Origin: Atrichornis clamosus
Lineage: Eukaryota; Chordata; Aves; Passeriformes; Menuridae
NCBI GenBank assembly: GCA_013400975.1
Contig: WBMZ01000407.1
Span: 62,001 to 126,000 of the forward strand
DNA: 64,000 nucleotides
Direction of reading: 5' to 3'
Part shown: piece by piece, positions 50,201 to 61,100 of the stretch
How positions within the stretch are numbered: the stretch's first letter is position 1
How the letters are laid out: every line of letters starts with the position of its first letter
Notes under the pieces: generated by a model
Database searches by the model: none
Told to the model about the DNA's origin: nothing
Seen by the model: only the letters and a program-made list of their open reading frames with translations
Program-made: the position numbers and the translations under genes

Positions 50201-52790
50201 TAAATGTGTAGGAGATTGGGTTTATGCAACCTTGGATGGTAGAAAACTTTGAATTGTTGAAACTTCCATCCTTCTGCATACTGAAGTAAAGTGTGCTAGA
50301 AACATTTTAAAACCTCAGCATGTCCAGAAAGAAAATGAATGCTTTAAGTGAATATTGGAATTGATTTGTCTGCCTCTTTGAGGAGGGTGGCTGAGAGGCG
50401 GCATTCCAACATGACAAAGGAGAGCCAAGGGTCAAGGCTCAGGGCAGTTACCTCCCACACTGAGGACACAGAAAAGAAAACTGGAGAACATAAGTGGTTA
50501 TACCTTACTTGGCCTCGTATGACACATGAAATTATTCAATTTTTTATATTCATTCTAAGAAAAGCTTTTTAAACTTCGGGGTCATGATTGGAAAGTATGT
50601 GCAGTTCAGGAAAATGGGCCAACACAATGGGCTACTCCTGAGGATGCTGGCTTGTTTATAACTTGCATAAACTCTTCTTTTTTCCCCCAACCTGACTGTT
50701 CTAACTTCATGAGACAGAATAATGCAGAAGTTACTGAGCAGAAATTCTGAACTGAGGACAAGCAGACTCATCCTTAAGCCTGACAGAAAAACATAAGGGC
50801 AAAATTAGTGACCCTAATAGATACTTTTCTCACTTTGCTTGAAACATCAAAATTTTCTTTAAATAGTATTTGGTCGATGGTATGATCAGAAGAATGAAGA
50901 TCGTATGTACTTGCTGTGGTAACTTCGTTGAAGCAATGGAGAGGGAAAAAATATTTCTCCCAATTACTTATTTATAAGATTCCCTGGAAATGGCAAACTA
51001 TTAGCTTTGGATATGGAGGATGTCCATAAGACTTGCCAGGCAGAACTAACATCCCTGTGGGGTTTCTTTTGAGGTCAAACTCTGGAAAGCTGTGCTCCTG
51101 TAAAGATTTGTGTGTGTATGTTACAAACGATGAGAAGTCCCACTGATGTCAATATCGAGGTGTCCTGGTGTCAGAGGACAGCAGGATAGTAAGACTCTGC
51201 ATAGTCTGTAGAGATAATCAAATATATAAACCTGTGATTGACTGATGTAAGCACTTAAATGTGCATAAGAAAAGAAATAAGGAGCCTGGAATGTAACACA
51301 GTTGTATGGTTTATTGTTGCTTACTCATTCTTGTACCTTTCTAAAAATCTTTTGTTCTTTACCATTTTCTTTTTAAATAATCCCTTTCGTTTGGTCTTTT
51401 CTGTTTACAGTTTAATCCATTTCATTTTCACTTTTCTTGCCTCAAGCACTTCTGAGCTTTTTCTACTTTTTTCCTCTTTGACCTGGTCTAACAACTGTGT
51501 CCTAGCCTATTTCCCAGCTAAGTGAGGCTCAAGGGTATTTGAATTCAATTTGGGGCCATCCCTACTCTGACAACAATGTTGCTAAAGTAATACCATTAGG
51601 TCGCTAAGATACTGTATAAGGCAACAGAACATGGCTAATAAACGTTATTTCTTTTCTGGACAAAGTAACTGTGCATTGTAGTAATTGATGTTCAAGAAAA
51701 GTACTCTGCTATTTGTACATTCCAAGCACTGTGTCATGTTCTGCAAAATGCTCATTTGACTGTTCTTTTTCAAAATTGATCCCCATAAGAGAAGAAGTGG
51801 TTTTGGTTTTTTTTTTATGATTCATTTAAACTTGACACATCTTTGTGAATGCTGAAGCACTAGGGAGGGTGTTTTTTCCCCATCTATGTTCTTATCAGAC
51901 ACCTTCCCCGTCTCTGAAGGGGAAAGATTCCCCACAGTAAACTGTAAAAGCAGTGTGATTCTTTTTGTTTAACAAAAGAGAGTTAGAGTTAGAATGTTTT
52001 TTAAAGTTTTCCTTATGGTTAAGAGGTAGATAGATGGGTTAACTTTGCCCTTTTTAGAAAACAATTCTGAAGTGAAATAGTTGTGTGAAATCAAATAGAC
52101 ACTGAACTATAAATTCAACAACAAAGTCTGCATAGATTAAAAACAAGAATATTTTATAAGTTTTATGATTGGAGAAGATATGGTAGATGCAATGTAATCT
52201 GGGTTTAGCAGGGTTTTTGTCCCTGTTGCTAATAATATTTTCATTAACAAATGCTATCATTAACAAAATGTATGTATAGATGAGATTATTTTATAGCTGA
52301 TACAATATTTCTTTGAAAGCTTATCCAGAGAGTGGTTTAATGGTTCACGGTCAAAGCTGTGTAAAACCTATTGGGTGGGACTCTGGAATTCTATTCCTCA
52401 TTAGACTCAGATGACAGAATTAAATTTCTATGTGTTGACAACATTCTAGAACAGATTATTAAGAGAAAAAATTGGAATTCAAAATGATCTTACACTTGGA
52501 GAGAGGAAAAAGCATTCTGGACTGTATAAGCAGAAGGGTATCCTAGAACACATGTGGAGTAATTTTTTAGCTCTTCACAGCATGAGTAAGGACAAACTGT
52601 ATCCTGTTTGGCATAATTCACTTCCAGGAAACTGTGGGCTGGAAGGAAGCAGCTGAAAGAAGAGCAAAAATAATGATCAGAAATGTCGTAGGTGATCTGC
52701 AATGAAAAATGGAAGAGCTGAAGCTTGTTAGGAAGGAATATTGAGGTAGAATGTAACAATTTTGAGTATGTGAGGTCACTTGTGATTTGG
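47250..52790. other. Intron, nothing recognised
   Basis: AT-rich sequence with no recognised gene or repeat. The interval 47450-47960 is somewhat less AT-rich but matches nothing I know. Confidence 0.5.
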
Positions 52791-52799
52791 GCAGTAAGT

Positions 52800-53045
52800 A
52801 ACAGACGAACTGTAGCAGCACACTGGAAGTGCTGAAGAAAAATTCAGAATAGGTATTAGGGAGAGGCATTTTGCTGAAAAGGCGGAGAATCCCTGGAATG
52901 GCATTCCTGGGAAACTTATAGTGTCTGTCATTAGATATCTACAGCATGGATTAGACAAGAACCTGTCCAGAGTGGAAAATTCTTCTGTATGGTAGTGGCA
53001 TGAAGGAAACGACATCTGAGGCCTTTTGCCTTAGAACTATGCCTA
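52800..53045 (+). mobile_element. Old CR1/L3-like LINE 3' remnant (sense)
   Basis: The order of words follows the sense CR1 3' region. gaataggtattagggagagg corresponds to the 'ggatattaggaaaaa' stretch. ctggaatggcattcctggga corresponds to 'tggaacaggttgcctaggga'. attagacaagaacctgtcc corresponds to 'ttggacaaacatctgtc'. tgaggccttttgccttagaa corresponds to 'gaggtcccttccaaccct'. Divergence is high, so this is an ancient copy. The call depends on remembered consensus. Confidence 0.55.
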
Positions 53046-53049
53046 TTTT

Positions 53050-56000
53050 CTTGGTAAATCAAAGTTTAATTCATGTTACATTTGTACTAGCAGGAAAACA
53101 GCAGAATCTAGATTTACATCTTGATTACCTCCTTTACCTTCTCATTACCTAAGGGAAATTAAATAGTTTGCATTCGAATTGGCTTGCATATAGAACAATG
53201 TAAAATATTCACAATGAAATATGTACAAACAGGATAGTGTAACCATACTTGCATTTAAATTAGCATCTTTTCACGTACTCCTTTTGATAAATGATAATAA
53301 TGGGGATTAGTTTATAAACCTTAATTCACAGGTGGAAACCTGATTTACCCAAGTAGTTGAATTAAACAACTTGCTTTTGGGATAAGTAATAAGTTCCAGA
53401 ATTAGGATAGTTTGGAAGCAGTGCTGCTAAAGTGTGTAAATTATACTTTGTATAATCTCACACTAAACTAAGTGTACCCATCACAGTGTAAGTCTTCTTG
53501 TTGATAGGGATGAGTGTGTTTTACTGGATAAATTCTTCATCCCAGTTGGACTCCATCCTATTTGGTCAAAAGTTTCATTTGTTGCTTTCTAAGTTTGAAA
53601 ATCGTGATGTACAAGAAGCTTTGAGAAAACCAAAGCATGATTATGTCTTGAAAAAAGTGGTGCTAGCCATGTGAGCCCAAAAGTTGGGAGTAAGGGAATT
53701 GTGTGCTCAGATTAATTCTCTACCCTGTACCCAGATTACCCAAATCATTCCTCCAGTTTCACCGATTATAAAAAGAAGACTGCAGTACACACTGTATTCT
53801 GTGAGCCCTGTATACATGCTTGCAAAATACTACATGTATCATAGAAATTGCTATTAATATTTGTTAGCTTGCATTACTCTTTCTTGCTTGTTATTTATTT
53901 TGCACAAACACCTCAAATTTGGAACTGTTAGTGCTGCTTCTCTCTTATTAGATTTGAGATAATAACTGCAATGATGTAATATACCTGAATTCTGGTGGGG
54001 TTTTTAATAAAATTAACAACTTCATGGAAGTTGGCTGCTTATAACGTGAAAGGAACAAAATAGCCTATAAAATCCTTACGACTGTGGGCATCTAAATTAA
54101 GGTTGTTGGCAGAAAGATGAAGTTTGAGTACATACATGTATATCTATTGATTTAAATGGCTCTTACTGCCAAGGCATTACAAATGAGACTGTCAGTGTTG
54201 CAGCAGAGTAAATCAGCAATATCAGGCAGAGAAAGGAGACTGGGGCAAAAATATTAATGGATAAATCTTTAAGAGCTAATTTAACTGAGTTTTCTTTCAG
54301 TGTTAAATAATGACAATGTACATCCTATAATTGTGAATAAACATGATATATTACTTTTTAACTGTCACTAAAAATGAATCAAATTTAGGGAACACTGTTT
54401 AATGGGTAAATATGTTGATATTATATAGATTTTTTTTAAAAAAGTGACTTCTGGGGGAGTATCTTTGTCAAAAGTATGAGTTTTATGTAAAGTATTCTAT
54501 AACAAATGTATTTGGCCAACTCAAAGTAAGATTTCTGTCTTTGCCTTCAGTTTCTTTTGCTTATTTCCTTTTCTTTCTCTCTGTTCTCAGACTCATCTTC
54601 AATCATTCCTTCTAGCTTCAAACTGCTCTTTTCCTTTCTGTCTTTCTCTTTGCTTTTAATTCTCTGTTCATTTTAATTCTCCCTCTCCACTGCTCCAGGT
54701 TATATATATTTTTAAGTGGCAGCGGTATAAAATTTAATTGCTTTCTATTTAAAAGAGAAGGGAAAAAAAAAAAGTTCTGAAACAAATCTACTAGCGTTGA
54801 AATAATTTTCAGAAAAATGCAACTGTTATGTTTTTGACCATTCAGTGATACACACACTTTCATTATGGTTGATGCTAAATTCTCAGGGCTGTACTTGAAC
54901 TATTTTTGTGAACTGGGTTTTTATCTTTAGATTTTTTTTTTCCCCTTAAAAATGGGATTTTGCTCTCAGTTGATGAGATTGGAAGTATTAAACTACAGTT
55001 GTCCTTGATTCCTTTTGCTGCTTCTTCATAGTCCAAATTGCCCTTCATGCAGAGCTGAGCTTGTAATATGTACTCTAGATGCTGAGTAAATGCTTTCCCT
55101 GGCTATCCCTGGCTTACTCACTCAGCCACTCTGAGTCACCTTCAAAACATCAAGATTATGTGTACATACACTGTAATAAATAACCACCTGCACTGAGGTA
55201 ATGCAAATTGAATTTGTTGAAATATGGCCTATTATATTAAAATTTATGTTTCTATTATAATTTTTATTGTATGAAACAAATTTGTCCTGTATGAAATTAC
55301 TGAGAAATAAGAACTGTATCCATATATAGGAAGGTTTATCTTTTCTTGGGAACTATTTAATAATGGATTCTTACCCCACACTTACCTACTGCATCTTCTT
55401 AAAAACGCAGAGCTGGATCTTGTCTATTCTTCAAACAGGTCAAGTAACTTAATCCTAATGTACTCATGTATATATCCTAAATATAGACAATTAGAGAGTC
55501 ACTTTCTTTTTGTACTTGAAGCAGTTCTTTCACAAATATTGTCAACAGATTGTAAGTACACCTAAAACTTACTCACTAAAGTGATTTCAAGACAAAATCC
55601 AGCCGTAGGAGCATTTTAGTTTGGAATTTGTAGGAAAGGTGATAAGGTGAGAAAGAGGGTGAGATGTGGTGAGAATAGAAGGACATTTTGATACACAGTT
55701 CTGAAGCTGACACACCTCTAGTGCTTTTACTGGACTGAAACAAGTTAATGACCTGTGTAACAAATAGTTATTTTCCTGAATAAAAAAAATAAACATTAAA
55801 GAAAAAAATTTGAAATCAATTGATAAATATGCAGGCATTAAATTAGCCTTATTTCATGCTAATTCAGCTTTATTGAATTCATATCACCATCCATAAAAGC
55901 TGCCTCTGCTGTTCAAAGTAATACCCAGTATATCTCAATTAGCAATGTGTTAACCTTTCATCCAAGCTGGCTAGCAGAGTGAAGCTAAATAGATTAACTA

Positions 56001-58085
56001 TCAAAAAAAGGAAATAAAAATCTAAGAACAAAAAGAGAAATTAAAAATATTTTTAGTTTTGATAACAGTTTAAAAAATGCCTGTAGAATGGACAAAATAA
56101 CATTAAACCACGCGTATACCTAAGTTTGATCGTATATGTATTTGGTTTTTAAATGTTGAAGCTAGTCATGAATATTAGAAAAATTTTAAAATTGTTTGGA
56201 ATAACAATAACAATACCTGGATTAGGTAGTGTAGCCTGCTTAGAGAAACAATAGAGGACAAAACTCAGTTCCAGCAGACAAATTTTAATTTTGGCAGTTT
56301 TATTTGGTCAGTGTTTAAAGGTGAATTAAGTAAGTGAAATACAGTGATGGTCCCCTGGCATACCTGCGTCATAAAGTCAGAAACATGTAATGACATGCAA
56401 AATTAATGATTTTAATTTTATAAGCTGGAGTAGTTAACTGAAAAGGCTAGAAAGAACTATTTTTGCTTTTTAATGCATATATTATCTGCTATATTTTTGG
56501 TTTTTTTCCTCTCTTCTGACACTCTCAGCTGGGCTGATGTCTTACTTTCTGTAGTACATGGAAAGAACTCAGTTGTTCTGCTGTGCTCACATTCTCCTGG
56601 TTAGAGTGGTCAGCAGATGGAGGGACAGGCTGTAGTTTCTCCTCTCCTATATTGGCAAGAGGTATGGGGTTTTTGGGGATTTTTTTTGTTTTTCCCCCCC
56701 CTAACTTTTGCATAGTTAATATGGTACTAATTTAATTTTGGCATTTTCACCTCTTCTTATTAGAGACCTTAAAGACCCCCTTTGGGCTCTTATTCTCTCT
56801 TGTTTCTTGTGGCTTGTTACACCATGTGTCCTTGGAATTGTAGACCATAGGCCTTAAGATTTCTACTGGGTATTAAGAAGTGTTTTGAGACCCATGTTAT
56901 GTCCTGAGTACTTAATCTGTGGTTAATTTCTCATTAAATATCTGTGGTTGCTAACCACTGAAAGGAATTAGAACCTGTTATCTGAGCCTTCATTTCTACT
57001 GCTGTGGCAATGTTTTTTGCATGGTTAAAATTAAAATTCAAATCACATTGGATTAGTTAATAAAATGCATCCTTCAGGTAATATAGTTTATAAAATTGAG
57101 GGCTAAAGATAGCAGTCTTATATTGTAGGTCTTTTAGTTGTAATATTTAATCCTTTGGGATGGGACGCTAACTCTGTATTTGAACTCTTTTTTCTTCTAT
57201 ATTTTGTGAGTTAGTTCAATACTGAGACATTCTTTTTAATGAGTTGATCTTGGCTTGATTTAAAGATAAGAAACTATGTGGCATTATTTTTTAAATCACA
57301 TGTAAAAGCACAACAAGAAAGACAATTTTTGAGGTTTGAACAACATATGCAACAGATGCTTATTGTAGTGTATTCAAACCTGAATTTCTTTTTAAATGTA
57401 GCCCAATATCTTTACTGACTATTGTAGAAGTTTATGGACTAAAAATACACTATAAATCATCCAGGGTGGATGATGTTTTAGAAGTATTGTCTCTACTAAT
57501 ACCTTCATTCTTGAATCCTAAATTTCGTTTCAGACTTTTTCTGCTGCAATCTGAATATGACATTACCATTTTTTTTCTCCTTTACTCACTAATAGAAATT
57601 GTGACTATCATGAATGGAGGGACCATATGCTGCTTTGAAAAGGCAGCAGGGACCACGGAGGCAGTTTATAAATGATCTGAGTAAGAAATGAACAGAGACC
57701 AATTAAGCTAGTTAGGAGGCCGAAGGTTTTGGAAAGCGAGGATACTAAATTTGGTTCCCTTCAAAAATGAGAGAAGATAGAATTAAAAATTAGTGCAATT
57801 ATTTTCTGTCTTTTTGCCTAATAATTCCTTTGTCTTTTGCAACAACATAGCATGGTTTCTTTTCTCTTTTTAAGGTGGGACAAGGATTTTAACACTGGAA
57901 GTTGTTGCATGTAAGGGAAATTACCAGGATAGGACCAGCGGCCACTCACAATATGGCTTTTGTCACTGAGGAAAGTCTGTGCACTAAATAATGCATGCAC
58001 AATTACCACATTAATCAAGCTGGTCAAAACAGGTGATCCAGTGAATATCTTTGTGCCCACTGCCATTTAATGCTATTCACCCATG
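53050..58085. other. Intron, nothing recognised
   Basis: AT-rich sequence with short A and T runs (for example near 54765 and 56690). No supported gene or repeat. Confidence 0.55.
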
Positions 58086-58094
58086 TATCTATTA

Positions 58095-58175
58095 TAACTA
58101 TTCATTTAACACCACAGGTGTGCTCAGTGCTTTGCAGATAACATGGAGATGAAGGTCCCTTTCTTAGAGAATTTA
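58095..58175 (+). repeat. Possible ancient SINE/LINE scrap
   Basis: The words gtgctcagtgctttgcagat followed by aaggtccctttcttagagaa resemble the 'gtgctttacaaa...ccctgccc...agagctta' pattern seen in several very old amniote interspersed repeats. Too short and diverged to name. Confidence 0.25.
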
Positions 58176-58179
58176 AATT

Positions 58180-61100
58180 CAAAGTATCCAGAATACAGAT
58201 TGGATGGTAATAAAGTGCAGGAAAATCTGAGTGGGGTTTTTTTAAGCCATACTTTAGTTAATTTCTTGATCTTTATTTAGCTTTGGAGAGCTATTTTTGG
58301 AATAAGTTTTAAGCTTTTTTGAGTCTCTGGGAAGTATCCAATTAGTGAGAAAAGAGGACATAGCCAAGGAAGAGTTTCCAGATGTAAAGGGTGGAAGGAA
58401 AAAGTGCCACAGAAGAGAGAGAAGGGGCAATTTAAATGAGAAAAGCCTGCATCTGAAGAATGGCTTATTATAGTTACATTTCTTTTGTAAATGCCAAAAA
58501 GAAATAGTAAATTCAGTATTCCACCTGTATTAATTATATATAGAGATAAGAATGGGAAAGATATAGTACTGACTTAAATGCGAAGGGGAAAATCATATTT
58601 GCACTAAGGAAGACATTTATTTTGAAAAAAGGAAAACTCCAGGAAAGAAGGAGAAAAAGGAGGATTCTCCCAGGGAATATCTAAATTCTGTTAAAAAATC
58701 TCAGAGGTTCACACATAACAAATATGCTTATAAAGAAAGGAAAGTTTTGCTTCCACAGACAACTGCCTCCAACTTCAATCTGCAATGCATGAAGGGATGT
58801 GAATTTGGGTCATTATTTAGTTTACTGCTTTGTGGTTACAGTCATGAAAATAATCCATTCTTTTCTTTTCCTCACTTGTAAAACTGTTTTTTTCCCCCTT
58901 GGCACAGATCATGAAGCAATGTGGTGAGTCCCAGACCCCTGGTGTGCGGACACAGTGGTTCAGCCTGACCAACACTTCTCCTGTGTTTGTGCTTTCTCAC
59001 TTTTCTGCCTTCATCTCTTGCTTTGCACTTCACGCTTAAAGCTCCCTCAACCAACACCATTTCTTCCCTCTGATTTTGGGTACCACCCAGGAACTAAAAA
59101 AGAGGTCTGAAACTCCCAGACATGAGGATAATACCAGCAATACACAACAGTGGCAAAATAATGTGAAGAACGTAGATTTCTGCTTAGCCTGGATAAACGA
59201 GACAACAAAACATGGTGTATCTGAAGTGTACTGCATATCTAAATATCTCAAAACACTTCATGGATTACAGTGATTCATTGTAATTGCATCATGATATTGC
59301 CATTATGTTGCAGTCATGTTATCATTTCCGTAATAAACATTTATCTTAGGAATGCTCGTGTGCACCACATAATTAGTTCTGGAATAAAGAGTGCTAAACA
59401 TGAGGTGTGATTCATTAGAAGAATGATAGAATTTGATTTTTAAATTCTAACAATTTATTTTAACTGCTACTTGTTGAAAGGGAAAACAAACTGAAGTTTT
59501 GTTAATTGCAAAACTGATACAAAACAAGCTTAATTAATGATTGAAAGCTAATACGTATTTAAATATTAGCACAATTAGTTATTGTTGAGTTTTTCATTTC
59601 CTGTCACTGTAAAATTTAATTACTAGGTCTAAATCTGCTCTATTTATGATTTCAAGTAGAACTGTTTGATCTAGACTCTTTCCTAAGAAAGCCCTTTATT
59701 AATCAGAATATGACCGAGAACAACAATTTCACCCAATATATTCTTGCCTGAATATTACTGTATCACTCCAAAAGAAGTTTTGCTATAAAGTGTTAATAAA
59801 AATAAGTTAAAAAAATCTATTATGCTATTGAGGTACCAACCACACATGAGGAAGCAGAGTATCTTCATGAAAAATAAAACTGCTGTAACTTAAAAGCAAA
59901 ATATACTGTGTTGAAAGCTAATCAGTTAATTATTCTATTCTGCACAACTTTTGCCTTCTGAGGTTTGTTTGCATAAGCCAGTGATCTACCTCTAACTTAA
60001 TTAGCTTGGTTAGTAGAAGAACTATAGTCATATTAGCTCCAAATATGTTTATAGAGCTCTGAGTTATGCTGTGAGAACAGTACCCAGAGCTTCTAAGACT
60101 TGGGGTGTTGTTCACTTCTTGTAAATATGATATATAAACCCAAACCAAACAAGCGAACAAAATCCACAAATCCCTACAAGAAGTAAATGAAAACTATATT
60201 TCGCTTTCTTTTCTCCCAGCCCCTGAGAACTTCAGAAAAGATCATATAATGTGATCCTTGTGATGCAGTACAAGGATATAGTTTTTAAACTTTTGTTTTC
60301 AGGCTAAAGAAGAAATAATTCTCAATATTAATCCTATAAAATTAAGAATAGCAGGTTGAAGATCCACTTTTATACCCAAATCTCCAGGCTTACCATGTCA
60401 ACCTTCAAGGAGCCTGTGGCGTCAGGGATATCCTAACAGGATTGGGAGGGTTGCATGTCTAGGAACAAGAATTCAGTAGGAAATAGGCTACAGGTGGCCC
60501 ATATCTGCAGAACTGTAGCCAAGCTTCAAACACGATAAAAGATAGACATATGTCACTGAGCAAAAAGCAATAACTTTGGGAGGAGCTACTGGATTTCCCA
60601 AGTGAACAGCCTTAGAAACTCACCATCAGGACACCGGCCCTCCTTTCCCAGCCCTGAGAAAATGTGCTCTTGCTGTTCCCTGTAGTAGGTAAAAGGTGGA
60701 TTTGCATCTGCTCAAGCTTGAATCAACAGGGAACCCAGGCACTTCCTTTCTGGTTGATTGTTTAGCAGGTATTATGTGAAGAATTGTTGGTGTTACCTCT
60801 TTAATGTTCACTTACAGTTCAGAATTAAGGCCCCTGTAACAAAGAGCTGATGCTCTACCTGAATCCTGTAAGGAAGTCCTTGTGGAGATTTTAGGTTCCA
60901 TCTGGTTTCTGATCCCATGTTATTTGGAATAAAGATGATTATCCAAATGCTTGGGCATCCAAGTAATCCTTGGATTTTATACCTTGGGATTCAGGTGCCT
61001 GGAGAACTTTTCAGCCAAAAAGGAGTGTTTACCAAGTTTCAGCAGCCTCTATTTCTTCTGGATTGAATTTTGGATTTAAATGTGGACTTAGTCACCAAAG

